From contig JAPPNK010000002.1 in NCBI GenBank assembly GCA_028818695.1, forward strand, positions 76,123 to 140,122: a DNA stretch of 64,000 nt. The letters are read 5' to 3'. A program made the translations under genes and the position numbers. The notes under the pieces were generated by a model. The model worked only from the letters and a program-made list of their open reading frames with translations. It searched no databases and was not told the DNA's origin. Of this stretch, positions 52,213 to 60,993 are shown piece by piece. How positions within the stretch are numbered: position 1 is the stretch's first letter; every line of letters starts with the position of its first letter. Source of the stretch: Candidatus Poribacteria bacterium. GTDB lineage: Bacteria; Poribacteria; WGA-4E; GCA-2687025.

Positions 52213-53247
52213 ATGATCGTTGAAACGCAAGCGTATGCGCGGGTGGGTCTCATGGGCAACCCGTCCGACATTTTTTTCGGAAAAACCATCGCGGCGGCAA
52301 TCCAAAATTTTCAGGCGAATGTGCGCCTTTGGGAAAGCCCCGGCATTGAGCTCCGCCGGCATCCGATCCACGACTCCACCCAGTTTGAAAGCATCGCGCA
52401 GCTCGAAGAGCGGGCGCGCATCGAAGGCTACTACGGCGGCATGCGCCTTGTCTTCGCCACATGCAAAAAGTTCCGCGAGTTCTGCGATCGGCGCGGCGTC
52501 TCTCTTCACGCCCGTAACTTTACCATCGAATACGACACAAACATTCCGCGCCAGGTCGGCCTCGGCGGCTCCAGCGCCATCATCACCGCCGTCATCCGGG
52601 CGCTCATGCTGTTTTATGAAATACGCGCCGGCGACCATTTCCCCAAACCGGAACTCCCAAACCTGACCCTGAGCGTCGAAACGGAGGAGCTGGACATCAC
52701 CGCAGGGCTGCAAGACCGCGTCGTTCAGGCATACGGCGGAACCGTCTTTATGGACTTTGACGAAGCGCTCATGCTGGAGTACGGCTACGGCGACTATTCG
52801 CGCATCGACGGACGGACGCTTCCGCCGTTGTTTTTGGCGTACCGCAGCGCGAGCGGCGAGTCGGGCAAGGTGCATAACAACGTGCGCTTTCGATACGAGG
52901 CGGGCGACCGCGAGGTGATCGACGCGATGAAGCGTTTTGCGCAGTTTGCGGTGGAGGCGCGCCATGCGCTCAAGGAGGGGGATATGGATACTCTCGGCTC
53001 GCTGATGAATGAGAACTTCGATCTGCGGCGGAAGATTTTTGGCGACAAGGCGATGGACCCGCGCGACATTGAGATGGTGGAGCTGGCGCGCTCTCTCGGC
53101 TGCCCCGCCAAGTTCAGCGGCTCCAGAGCGGCTGTCGTCGGCTTCTGCCTAGACGAGCTGATCATGCGGCGGCTCGCGCGCGCCTACCAAGAGAAAGGGT
53201 TCTCCTTCGAACCGATACGGGTTGAAATGCGGAATGCGGACGAGTAA
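52213..53247 (+). CDS. GHMP kinase, glucuronokinase-like, 344 aa
   Basis: Small-molecule kinase. Near the N-terminus it has ARVGLMGNPSDIFFGKTIAA, the ATP-binding loop is RQVGLGGSSAIITAVIRALM (~113-132), and GCPAKFSGSRAAVVGFC near the end is motif 3. The opening motif GNPSD-x-x-x-G is shared with plant glucuronokinase. It would phosphorylate a sugar acid or sugar at C1 for nucleotide-sugar synthesis, which fits the overlapping O-antigen ligase gene. GTG 52207 is an alternative start. Confidence 0.85.
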   Translation: MIVETQAYARVGLMGNPSDIFFGKTIAAAIQNFQANVRLWESPGIELRRHPIHDSTQFESIAQLEERARIEGYYGGMRLVFATCKKFREFCDRRGVSLHARNFTIEYDTNIPRQVGLGGSSAIITAVIRALMLFYEIRAGDHFPKPELPNLTLSVETEELDITAGLQDRVVQAYGGTVFMDFDEALMLEYGYGDYSRIDGRTLPPLFLAYRSASGESGKVHNNVRFRYEAGDREVIDAMKRFAQFAVEARHALKEGDMDTLGSLMNENFDLRRKIFGDKAMDPRDIEMVELARSLGCPAKFSGSRAAVVGFCLDELIMRRLARAYQEKGFSFEPIRVEMRNADE

Positions 53248-54625
53248 GGCGCGGCTTGTCGTCTGGGGGTGCGCGTCGGCGGCGCTCTGCGTTCTGCTCG
53301 CCCGGTTGACGGAGGCGCGGGGCTACGAGCTTGTTCTCGCGCTTGGCGTCGGCGCCTGCATACTCTTTTTTGCAGGCGCCGCGCCTGAGCTGTCGCTGTA
53401 TGTTCTGCTGGCGGCGCTGCCGTACTCGTTTCGGTTCATCTTCGCGCGGCAGACGGAGCTGCAGGTCCCGTCGGAACCGATCGCCGCGGCTCTCCTGTGC
53501 GCGTATCTGTTCGACAGGCTCGTTCTGCATGCGCAGGGGCGGAAGGCGGAGGCGCATCCGCTCCGGCTGCCGCTCATCGCGTATGCGTTGGCGCTGGCGC
53601 TGGCGGCGTCGCAATCGGACAGGCTGCTGGTGTCGGCAAAGAACGCGGCGCGGTCGACAGCGTATATCGGTCTCGCGTTTTCATTTTACGCGCTGCTGCG
53701 CCGTCCCGCCGTCTTTCGGGGAGCCGTTGCCGCCTTGACCGCAGGGGGAGCCGTTGCCGCGGGCGTCATGACGGTTCTTCTCGCGTCCAGATTCGAATTG
53801 CTGGCGCATTCGTCCGCCTATCGGGACGCGCTCTTCACCGACTACACAGGTTACGGCGCCTATCTGACGATCTTTCTGCTGCCGTTGATTTCGTTTGCCC
53901 TGTTTGACGCCGATTCTAGAAGCCGCCGCCCTTGGAGATGGGGGTTGCTGGGGCTGTTCGGCTTTTCGATGCTGTTTTGCTGGTCGAGGGGGGCATGGGC
54001 GTCGCTTTTTGCGGGCGTTCTTTTTTTGATGTTTCAAAAAAGCGGCATTTCAAATCGGCGCAAATGGCTCATCGCGTGCGTCGGGTTGAGCCTCGCCGCT
54101 GCCGCCGCGCTGATTCCCGCCGCGCGAGAGGCGGTCGTCGGGCGCGTCCTGTCGATCTTCGACCCGTCGTATGCTTCGAATCGGGCGCGTCTGCTTCGGT
54201 GGGGCTACGCGCTGGAGATGTTCTGGAGCCAGCCTGTTTTGGGGTACGGTCCTGGCTCCTTCGCTCAAAGTTATGTGAACGAAGCGTTTTTGGGTTACGC
54301 CGGTCAGTTCAACCTCGGCGCGCACAACATCTATCTTCAGACGCTGGCGGAGACGGGGCTTGTTGGATTTGCGGCGCTGGCGTGGCTTGGCGCGGCGTTT
54401 TACCGGTATGCGTTTCGTTTGGCGAATCGGCTGGACGACTCCTACTGGCGGGCATGGGTTCTCGGTTTGACAGCGGTACAGACATCGTTTTGGGTTAGTT
54501 TTTTGGTCGGCGCTCCGTTGAGCCGGGACATTGTGAGCGTTCCGTTTTGGGGAATCTTTGGCGCCCTCCCCGCCGTTGAGGCGCTGGCGAACGCCGCCAA
54601 AAACCCGCCCCCTCCGCAGAAATGA
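53234..54625 (+). CDS. O-antigen ligase/polymerase family membrane protein (Wzy/WaaL-like)
   Basis: 463 aa with about 11 hydrophobic segments. The long periplasmic loop is followed by the Wzy_C signature region with FCWSRGAWASLFAGVLFL, PVLGYGPGSFAQSYVN and LGAHNIYLQTLAETGLVGF (conserved HN-x-Y-L-x-x-L-x-E-x-G). It joins or polymerises glycan chains on the periplasmic side. It overlaps the GHMP kinase by 14 nt. TTG 53222 could also be used. Confidence 0.87.
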   Translation: MRTSKARLVVWGCASAALCVLLARLTEARGYELVLALGVGACILFFAGAAPELSLYVLLAALPYSFRFIFARQTELQVPSEPIAAALLCAYLFDRLVLHAQGRKAEAHPLRLPLIAYALALALAASQSDRLLVSAKNAARSTAYIGLAFSFYALLRRPAVFRGAVAALTAGGAVAAGVMTVLLASRFELLAHSSAYRDALFTDYTGYGAYLTIFLLPLISFALFDADSRSRRPWRWGLLGLFGFSMLFCWSRGAWASLFAGVLFLMFQKSGISNRRKWLIACVGLSLAAAAALIPAAREAVVGRVLSIFDPSYASNRARLLRWGYALEMFWSQPVLGYGPGSFAQSYVNEAFLGYAGQFNLGAHNIYLQTLAETGLVGFAALAWLGAAFYRYAFRLANRLDDSYWRAWVLGLTAVQTSFWVSFLVGAPLSRDIVSVPFWGIFGALPAVEALANAAKNPPPPQK

Positions 54626-54644
54626 CGCTGTCCGCGCCCTCCCT

Positions 54645-54676
54645 CGTCATTGCCGCGCAAGCGGGAATCCAGAGTC
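54645..54676. repeat. Family A palindrome
   Basis: CGTCATTGCCGCGCAAGCGG then GAATCCAGAG, directly after the O-antigen ligase gene. Confidence 0.65.
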
Positions 54677-54795
54677 CTGTCCAAAACTGTCCATATTTTC
54701 GGGGCGCATTGATGCTATACTCTTACGACACATCAATTGCCGTGGAAAAGGTAGCGCAGAAAGAAATCAAGCGGCGAACGAAAGGATGCGCCGAA

Positions 54796-55020
54796 ATGTT
54801 AGGGCTGGAATCGGCGGCAAGGCTGTTTCTTATGTTGCTTCTTGTGGCTTATATAGCAGGCTGCGGACTGATTGGGCAGATACTGGCAAAGCGCAACGAT
54901 CTAAAAAGTTTAGGACCTCTCGGCGGTTTTTTGGTCGGCGCGGGTTTTCAGATTGTTGGCATTTTGGTTTTGATTGTTTGGCTCATGGTAAGGGACGACT
55001 TGAAGGACAAAAGCCGCTAA
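54796..55020 (+). CDS. Small two-helix membrane protein, 74 aa
   Basis: Start at 54796 after AAAGGA. Two membrane segments: ARLFLMLLLVAYIAGCGLIG and FLVGAGFQIVGILVLIVWLM, joined by a polar loop, with a charged tail. Its stop overlaps the convergent ftsY stop by 4 nt. Function unknown. Confidence 0.55.
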   Translation: MLGLESAARLFLMLLLVAYIAGCGLIGQILAKRNDLKSLGPLGGFLVGAGFQIVGILVLIVWLMVRDDLKDKSR

Positions 55021-56006
55021 GCCTCCTGTTCAAAGAGCGCGTCCACAAACTCGGACGGCTCAAAATCGCGCAGATCGTCTATCCCTTCGCCGACTCCGAT
55101 CAGCTTGATCGGAATGCCGACCTCGCGCTTGACGGCGACGGCGACGCCTCCCTTTGCGCTCCCGTCCAGCTTCGTCAACGCGGCGCCTGTGACCGGAACC
55201 GCCTCTAAAAACCGCTTCCCCTGCTGAATCGCGTTCTGCCCCGTCGTCGCGTCCAAGACCAGCAGCGTCTCATGCGGCGCGCCGTCCAGTTCGCGCCCGG
55301 CGACCCGCGCAATCTTCTCCAGCTCCTGCATCAGATTCACGCGCGTATGCTGCCGCCCCGCCGTGTCGATGATCAACACATCCGACTTGCGCGCCCGCGC
55401 CGAATGAATCGCGTCATACACAACCGAGGCGGGGTCGGCGCCTTCCTGCTGACGAATAAACGCCGCGCCCGCCCGCCCGCTCCATATCTCCAGCTGCTCC
55501 GCCGCCGCCGCGCGGAACGTGTCGCCCGCCGCCAGCGTCGCGCTCATACCCTGCGACGTATAACGCGCCGCCAACTTGCCGATGGTGGTCGTCTTTCCGA
55601 CGCCGTTCACCCCGACCGCCAGAATCACATACGGAGAGCCGCCCGACGGGTTCACATGCTCCGCCGCGCCGAGTATCTCCGCGATCTCCGCCTTCAACGC
55701 GGGCAGCAGCTGCGAAGCCTCGCGCAGGGGGGTCTCCTTCGCCGTCTTGCGCAGCCGATCCATCAGATACAGGGTTGTCTCAACGCCGGCGTCGGCGCAA
55801 ATGAGAGCCTCCTCCAGCTCCTCATACACCTTCTCGTCGATGGCGCGTCCGACCTGCAGAATGGCGCCGACCTGCTGCGTGAACGCCTGGCGCGTCTTTG
55901 AGAGCGCGTTTTTGAGACGTTGAAACGCGCTCTGTTTTGGCGCTTCGTTTGGCGCCTCTTTCTCTTCTGATCCGTTTTTCCCGCGCCCGAACAGGCTGCG
56001 CAGCAT
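55017..56006 (-). CDS. ftsY: Signal recognition particle receptor FtsY
   Basis: SRP-family GTPase docking ribosome-SRP complexes at the membrane. NG domain with GVNGVGKTTTIGKLAARY (G1), DTFRAAAAEQLEIW, LIIDTAGRQHT (G3), TKLDGSAKGGVAVAVKREVG (G4) and GVGEGIDDLRDFEPSEFVDA. A short N-terminal A region. 329 aa. Same unit as ebfC and dnaX, with the SRP RNA gene upstream. Confidence 0.96.
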   Translation of the reverse strand: MLRSLFGRGKNGSEEKEAPNEAPKQSAFQRLKNALSKTRQAFTQQVGAILQVGRAIDEKVYEELEEALICADAGVETTLYLMDRLRKTAKETPLREASQLLPALKAEIAEILGAAEHVNPSGGSPYVILAVGVNGVGKTTTIGKLAARYTSQGMSATLAAGDTFRAAAAEQLEIWSGRAGAAFIRQQEGADPASVVYDAIHSARARKSDVLIIDTAGRQHTRVNLMQELEKIARVAGRELDGAPHETLLVLDATTGQNAIQQGKRFLEAVPVTGAALTKLDGSAKGGVAVAVKREVGIPIKLIGVGEGIDDLRDFEPSEFVDALFEQEA

Positions 56007-56018
56007 CGTCCGCTCCTT

Positions 56019-56348
56019 TTAACTTAATCCGGGCAGACCTGGGATGTTGAATCCGCCCGTCAACTTTTCCATCTCTTCCGCCGCGAGCTCCTGCGACTTG
56101 CGCCGCGCCTCGTTCACCGCCGCCTGCACCAGGTCTTCCAGCATCTCCACATCTTCAGGGTCGACCACTTCGGGCGCAATCGTGATCGAGACGATCTCCT
56201 GATGCCCGTTCGCCACCACGATCACCATGCCGCCGCCCACCTGCGCCTCGATGGTGAGATGCTTTAGGTCTTCCTGAACCTCCAGCATGCGCTTCTGCAT
56301 GCGCTGCGCCTGCCGCATGAGACCCGACATGCCGCCTTTGTTATTCAT
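56019..56348 (-). CDS. ebfC: YbaB/EbfC family nucleoid-associated protein
   Basis: 109 aa: MNNKGGMSGLMRQAQRMQKR, VGGGMVIVVANGHQEIVSIT and IAPEVVDPEDVEMLEDLV, the typical family pattern. Binds DNA as a dimer. It overlaps dnaX by 8 nt, the conserved dnaX-ebfC arrangement. Confidence 0.93.
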   Translation of the reverse strand: MNNKGGMSGLMRQAQRMQKRMLEVQEDLKHLTIEAQVGGGMVIVVANGHQEIVSITIAPEVVDPEDVEMLEDLVQAAVNEARRKSQELAAEEMEKLTGGFNIPGLPGLS

Positions 56349-58044
56349 CGCGCTCTCCTTCTTCTTTGGGAAGTTCTATCTTTCCGTCAAACAGGTTGCG
56401 TACGATCCGCGCTCTTTCATTTTCGGTCTCCTCTTCGCTGCGCGGCGTCTGCGGCGACGAATCGGAGCGGCTCGTCATTTCCTGTTCAGAGATGGTGAGC
56501 CGTATTTCGACGCGCTTGCCGAGTACGCTTTGGACGACATTTTGCAGCGTTTCTTTTTTCTCTTTAGCTTTGTTCATCTGAATTCGACTGTTGAAGGCGA
56601 GCGTTAAGGCGCCCTCGTTCGCGCTCGGCTTGGCGCTGTCCAAATGCGACCATAGAAACGGCTCCCGCGTCCTCAATTCCGCCGACGCCGCTTTCCACAC
56701 CTCCTCGGCGTTCTCTTCGTTCAGCTCCGACGCCGCAACGGAGGGCGGCGCGGCGGGCGCTTCGGCTGGCGCATCGGCTGGCGGCGCGCTCTCCCGACCA
56801 GACGCGGCAGGCGCAGGCGCGGCGACCCGACCCGGCGAAACGGGGGGCGGCGCGGCGGGCGTTTCGGCTGGCGGCGTAATGTTCAGCCCGCCTGTGCGCA
56901 TCTTCTCCTCCAGCGCCTGCAGTTTTTCCAGCGCCTCTTCTAGAGGCAGGTCGTCCTCCAGCTGGCAGATGTCCAGCATGCAGATCTCAAAGTTTTCGCG
57001 GTCGTAGCCGAGAAGCCGTATCTCTTTTTCGGCGCGCATGAGCATTTTGAGCGTCCACTGAATGCGGGCGATGGAGAGCGCCGCCGCTTGCTCGCGCATC
57101 TCCTCGATTTTGGACGGCGACGCCTGTATGGTGTCCGCCAGTTTCGGGCTGACCTTGAGCCGCAGGAGCGCGTGAAAATGCGCCCCGATCAGCCGAAGGC
57201 ACTGCGTCACATCCGCCCCCTGCGAAAACAGCGCCTCCGACGCCCGAAACGCCTCCAGCGCGTTCCGCGACGCGAGCGCGTTCACGGCTCCGTCCACCGC
57301 CGCGGCGGAGCCGAAACCGAGCATGCGGCTTGCGTCTTCGGCGGTCGCGCGCTCTGGGCAGAACGCGAGCAGCTGTTCGAGCGCGCTTTGGGCGTCCCGC
57401 AGGCAGCCTTCAGATTGATTCGCAATGAGACCCAGCGCTTCTTCATCCACGTCGCGCGCTTCGCCGGATGTCAGCTCGCGCAGGCGCGATGTGATCTGTT
57501 CATAGGTCATGCGGTAAAAATCGAACTGCTGGCAGCGGGACAGGATCGTGGCGGGAAAGCGGTTTTTTTCGGTGCTGGCGAAGATGAAGATGACGTGCGG
57601 CGGCGGCTCTTCTAAGGTTGTCAAAAAGGCGTTCCAAGCGGCGGCGCTGAGCATGTGCGCTTCGTCTAGGATATAGACGCGGTAGCGGGAGGCGACAGTT
57701 GTCAGTTTCACATTTTCGCGCAGTTCGCGTATGTCGTCGACGCCGTTGTTGGACGCGGCGTCGATTTCGACAACATCCAGCGAGTTGCCTTCGCGTATCG
57801 ATTTGCAGGAGTCGCATTCGCCGCATGGGTCTTGGTTTTCGCCCCTGTTTTTGCAGTTGAGAGCGCGGGCGAAGATGCGCGCCATCGTCGTTTTTCCGAC
57901 GCCTCTGGGTCCGCTGAACAGGTAGGCGTGGTGTATTCGTTCGGAGGCGATGCCGTTTCGGAGTGTGCGCACCACATGGGTTTGCCCGACGACTTCGCTG
58001 AATTTTTGCGGACGCCATTTTCGGGACAGCGCTATGTACGCCAT
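56341..58044 (-). CDS. dnaX: DNA polymerase III subunit gamma/tau
   Basis: Clamp-loader ATPase, 567 aa: MAYIALSRKWRPQKFSEVVG, Walker A LFSGPRGVGKTTMARIFARA, zinc module with CGECDSC, YILDEAHMLSAAAWNAFLTT (Walker B) and STEKNRFPATILSRCQQFDF (SRC). An Ala/Pro-rich linker (~395-445) separates a C-terminal domain. No slippery heptamer for a programmed frameshift was recognised. The SRP RNA gene ends 25 nt upstream on the same strand. Confidence 0.96.
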   Translation of the reverse strand: MAYIALSRKWRPQKFSEVVGQTHVVRTLRNGIASERIHHAYLFSGPRGVGKTTMARIFARALNCKNRGENQDPCGECDSCKSIREGNSLDVVEIDAASNNGVDDIRELRENVKLTTVASRYRVYILDEAHMLSAAAWNAFLTTLEEPPPHVIFIFASTEKNRFPATILSRCQQFDFYRMTYEQITSRLRELTSGEARDVDEEALGLIANQSEGCLRDAQSALEQLLAFCPERATAEDASRMLGFGSAAAVDGAVNALASRNALEAFRASEALFSQGADVTQCLRLIGAHFHALLRLKVSPKLADTIQASPSKIEEMREQAAALSIARIQWTLKMLMRAEKEIRLLGYDRENFEICMLDICQLEDDLPLEEALEKLQALEEKMRTGGLNITPPAETPAAPPPVSPGRVAAPAPAASGRESAPPADAPAEAPAAPPSVAASELNEENAEEVWKAASAELRTREPFLWSHLDSAKPSANEGALTLAFNSRIQMNKAKEKKETLQNVVQSVLGKRVEIRLTISEQEMTSRSDSSPQTPRSEEETENERARIVRNLFDGKIELPKEEGERDE

Positions 58045-58068
58045 GTTTCATGCCTCGCGCGGTGAAGT

Positions 58069-58341
58069 GCGGCCGCGCACCCGCCGTCGACAGCTGCATT
58101 ATGAGCGGGGCTTCGGCAGCCAGCTCGACCCAGGCTGCCCTGCAACACACGCTCCGACGCTTACCGCTGCTTCCTCCCGGACCTGACGGGGTTCACGTCT
58201 TATACGTTGCGCAGGACCCAGATGTCCACACCGCTTATCGAAGTCGGACCTCACAAGGCAGAGCCTCGGAGCGGGAATTCCGCCCTGCTGTAGCGGATTG
58301 CAGGTTCAGGGCACCGCTATCTCCCCGCGTAGCGCGACCGC
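58069..58341 (-). ncRNA. ffs: Large-type bacterial SRP RNA, 273 nt
   Basis: The minus strand contains GTCAGGTCCGGGAGGAAGCA then GCGG, the hallmark apical domain IV bound by Ffh, and GGTGCCCTGAACC, the Alu-domain motif near the 5' end. The 5' sequence GCGGTCGCGC pairs perfectly (one GU) with the 3' sequence GCGCGGCCGC, which fixes both ends. The size and Alu domain mark the long form, not the 4.5S form. A sigma-70-like promoter lies just upstream. Adjacent to dnaX, a common neighbour. Confidence 0.92.
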
Positions 58342-58346
58342 TTTTT

Positions 58347-58375
58347 AATATAGCGCCGTTTTTGATCGTTCGCAA
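58347..58375 (-). promoter_or_regulatory. ffs: Sigma-70-like promoter of the SRP RNA
   Basis: On the minus strand TTGCGA, 17-nt spacer, TATATT, with the -10 box ending 5 nt before the RNA 5' end at 58341. Confidence 0.7.
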
Positions 58376-58477
58376 GGTCGTTTTGCCGACCTCATGACTA
58401 AAATTGGGACGTCATGGCGAAAGAACCGCGATAACCAGCGGGATGACGCTGGGCGGGCGCGAGGATTGAAGTTGGCT

Positions 58478-58596
58478 TGAACTAAGATTTTCAGGATGGA
58501 TAGGATTACAGGATTTGAGGATGCCGGCCTGTCGTCGGAGCGTCCGCTTTCATCAATTCTCCTGTCAATCTTTTCAATCTTGCCAATCCTAGTTCA
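58478..58596. mobile_element. MITE-like element C, 119-bp variant
   Basis: Ends TGAACTAAGAT and ATCCTAGTTCA. Its right half (TCTCCTGTCAATCTTTTCAA onward) recurs at 60918-60957. Confidence 0.6.
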
Positions 58597-58611
58597 AACG
58601 CCAACTGCGCT

Positions 58612-58700
58612 GCCTCTGCATTCCCGCTTGCGCGGAAATGCATGTCCTCGCGGAAGCGGGGAACGGCCTGGTTGGCGACGCCTTTTTCCCATCAATAGAG
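58612..58700. repeat. Composite of family A, family B and a shared 3' flank
   Basis: CATTCCCGCTTGCGCGGAAA is followed by the B palindrome CATGTCCTCGCGGAAGCGGG, then CTGGTTGGCGACGCCTTTTT, which recurs at about 60624-60650 behind another family A copy. Confidence 0.6.
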
Positions 58701-58943
58701 CGATCATTCGTCTCCCGCGCAAGCTCCGTCAAAAGCTCGCATTCAGACCCGCCTAACCAAAGATACAGGGCAGGTTCATGCGCTGAATTTGCTCTAGACG
58801 CCGCATCGGATTGAACCCATAAGCGAAACGGCCAAGGAAGCGCGTCTGTTAAAATAGGTAGAATTGGACGACCTCGCCATGCGGACAGGCGGCAACCTGA
58901 ACTTCAACAAAACTGCTGGGCGTCTGCTGAAAGGGAATGGACG

Positions 58944-59576
58944 ATGGGCGATAAACTGAAAAAACTGCGCCTGCTCGCGTTGGGACTTGGCGTCGCCGCC
59001 GTTTCATGGGGCGGCGCATACGCCTATATGATTGTGAACACTAAAGACGCGCTCAATTATACGGAAATCATCGAGAATATAGAAGAAAGCGTCTATGACG
59101 GCGATACGATCCTTGATGTGCCGGTGTTGTTGTATCGGTTTGAGGACGCCGAGCCGTTTGCCCCTGCCGACATTTGGCCGGGCATTCAGAAGCGGACGGA
59201 TGGAATCTACGCTTTGTCTGACATACGGCTGCGCGGCATTGACGCGCCAGAGCATCGAGTCTCGACCAGCTTGTCAGAGGAGGAGCGCAATCGTATCAAA
59301 GCGCGCGCCGCGGCGGCGGAGGCGTTTCTGGAGGATCTGATAAAGCTGTCTATCGTCCCTGGCTTGATTACAATCCGCAACCCGGCGCCTGACCTGTATT
59401 CGGGGCGCGTCCTCGCCGATGTGATCGTTTACCATGTCGACTACATTCCAGGCTCGGGCGCTGAGGGCGGAGAAGTTAATGTGGCGGACGCGCTCGTCAA
59501 AGCGGGTCTCGCTGTTCCGTATGACGGCGGCGAAAAGACGTTTGATTGGGGAGCCGAAACTCTAGTTTTTGATTAG
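58944..59576 (+). CDS. Staphylococcal-nuclease-like protein (SNase/TNase), 210 aa
   Basis: An anchor or signal LRLLALGLGVAAVSWGGAYA is followed by an SNase domain: VYDGDTILDV (Asp21-like), DIRLRGIDAPEHR (Arg35, Asp40, Glu43-like) and YSGRVLADVIVY (Arg87-like), then VADALVKAGLAVPYDGG. All catalytic positions of micrococcal nuclease appear kept. Probably a periplasmic or membrane-anchored Ca-dependent nuclease. It has an insertion between the first strands (~65-80). Confidence 0.82.
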   Translation: MGDKLKKLRLLALGLGVAAVSWGGAYAYMIVNTKDALNYTEIIENIEESVYDGDTILDVPVLLYRFEDAEPFAPADIWPGIQKRTDGIYALSDIRLRGIDAPEHRVSTSLSEEERNRIKARAAAAEAFLEDLIKLSIVPGLITIRNPAPDLYSGRVLADVIVYHVDYIPGSGAEGGEVNVADALVKAGLAVPYDGGEKTFDWGAETLVFD

Positions 59577-59614
59577 AATTGCGGTTCGGCTCCCCTTCGC
59601 AGCATGCCGCGGCG

Positions 59615-59959
59615 TTAGACCCGTTTCACATCCCGCGGTTCCCAGAGCGCATACCCTTCGCCGTTGCCGTATCGGCGCACAAGCCCGCAAAACTCGATCC
59701 TGTCCCCTTCCTGAAAATCCGACTCCCATGCGCCGCCGGGCATCCAGAGATGGTCGGTAACGTAAAACCTGGAAGGAAGCGAGCGGACATGCTTCAACAG
59801 AACCGTCGGGACAGAGGACAGCCCGCGAATGAGATTCCTCTTGCTGCGTCGACCGATTTGAGCCTGCCAGTCGAGGCGTTTTCCTTCAACTTTTGCCAGC
59901 ACCTGCCGTTTGATGGGACGGCTCTTTTTGTTACACCGTTCTTGCAGTCCATTTGACAT
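59615..59959 (-). CDS. Hypothetical basic protein, 114 aa
   Basis: Start at 59959 after GAAAGGA. Basic N-terminal half (QERCNKKSRPIKRQVLAKVE), then SRFYVTDHLWMPGGAWESDF and GDRIEFCGLVRRYGNGEGYA. The alternating pattern with GDRIEFCGLV suggests a small OB-like beta-barrel. No family recognised. Confidence 0.6.
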   Translation of the reverse strand: MSNGLQERCNKKSRPIKRQVLAKVEGKRLDWQAQIGRRSKRNLIRGLSSVPTVLLKHVRSLPSRFYVTDHLWMPGGAWESDFQEGDRIEFCGLVRRYGNGEGYALWEPRDVKRV

Positions 59960-59976
59960 GGATTCAAATTCCTTTC

Positions 59977-60268
59977 TTAGAGAGCGGATGTGGATTTCAT
60001 TGGCTGCTTGCAAATAAAGAGCGGATGTTCAGCGATTGAGTTATCGCTGAACATCCGCTCATAAAAATCTCGCGCCGCAAACTCCATATACAGAGCGCGT
60101 CGCGAGCTTATTGGGTGAACGAGAACCTGTATTGGATGCGCTTTTTCTGGTTTTAGAAAAAACCAGACTGCGCCATTGAACAAAAGAGGTTGCCCATATC
60201 CAGCATCCTCAATTGCGTATGTGAGCGCGTGAATTTGCGATTTCGGGAAGATGCAAGGCGTTCCGTTC
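59977..60268 (-). pseudogene. Protein-like frame without a start codon
   Basis: An open frame following a TAG reads PCIFPKSQIHALTYAIEDAG, then FNGAVWFFLKPEKAHPIQV and ALYMEFAARDFYERMFSDNS. It has no ATG or GTG at its beginning, only an internal TTG at 60183. It looks like a 5'-truncated gene. The 5' edge borders a repeat cluster. Confidence 0.45.
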
Positions 60269-60297
60269 TAAACGGACTCCCGACATCTGTGAATGCG

Positions 60298-60530
60298 CTT
60301 CTTTTCAACAGAAACGCATTGACTGTTTAGCGCCATTTGGGATTCGTATTCGTAACCAACCGCCAACTCAATCAACGCCATATATTGTAGCGCCTGAATG
60401 AGCAAAAGTCAAATTTATTTTCGAATCCCTGATGTCGAGGCGATACCCATGTTATGCCAGCCGACGCTTTAGCGTCATTCTGCTCGCCTTGCTGCTCAAA
60501 CGTATATACGCCTGCTGACGCAAAAAGGTT
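60298..60530. repeat. Repeat E, first copy
   Basis: CTTTTCAACAGAAACGCATT and, after a divergent part, a ~125-bp block with GCCGACGCTTTAGCGTCATT and GTATATACGCCTGCTGA. GACGCTTTAGCGTC can fold into a hairpin. Confidence 0.65.
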
Positions 60531-60589
60531 ACTTTCGACGTTTGCGGAGCGCACTTGGTCAGCGGATGAACGCGCGCGGTTTCTGCGCC

Positions 60590-60656
60590 GCCTCTGGATT
60601 CCCGCTTTCGCGGGAATGACGATCTGGTTGGCGACGCCTTTTTCCATAGATAAAGG
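60590..60656. repeat. Family A palindrome with shared 3' flank
   Basis: CTGGATTCCCGCTTTCGCGG then GAATGACG, followed by CTGGTTGGCGACGCCTTTTT as at 58666-58690. Confidence 0.65.
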
Positions 60657-60697
60657 CTTTGCTCATTCAGCTGTCCCAGCTTTACGCATGAGATCAA

Positions 60698-60880
60698 GCT
60701 TCTTCTCAACAGAAACGCATTGCTGCTTGCGTAGTGTGTACTATAGCCCCGGGATGGACAAAAGGCAACTTTATTTTCGACCCCTGATGTCCATGCGACA
60801 TTCATGCCGCGCTAGCCGACGCTTTAGCGTCATTCTGCTTGCATCGCTGTTCATGAGTATATACGCCTGCTGAAGCAAAA
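60698..60880. repeat. Repeat E, second copy
   Basis: Same elements as 60298-60530 in direct orientation about 360-400 bp away: TTCTCAACAGAAACGCATTG, GCCGACGCTTTAGCGTCATT and GTATATACGCCTGCTGAAGC. Confidence 0.65.
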
Positions 60881-60882
60881 GC

Positions 60883-60990
60883 CGGCATGTCGTCGTCGGA
60901 GCGTCCGCTTTCGGCAATTCTCCTGTCAATCTTTTCAATCTTGTCAATCCTAGTTCAGACGACAACTGCTCCGCCTCTGGATTCCCGCGC
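60883..60990. repeat. Right half of family C element plus partial family A
   Basis: TCTCCTGTCAATCTTTTCAA through ATCCTAGTTCA, then CTGGATTCCCGCGCG. The arrangement copies 58523-58625. Confidence 0.6.
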
Positions 60991-60993
60991 GTT

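Larger units (their letters stand above)
58376..58943. other. Repeat-rich intergenic region
   Basis: No gene seen in ~570 bp. It contains a family C element, a composite A/B repeat and, from about 58700, sequence in which nothing was recognised apart from AT-rich stretches before the SNase gene. Confidence 0.6.
60269..60993. other. Repeat cluster between ORF remnant and DUF4432 gene
   Basis: 725 bp without genes, containing two direct copies of repeat E, two family A units and half of a family C element. Small frames crossing it all reuse repeat sequence. Confidence 0.65.
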
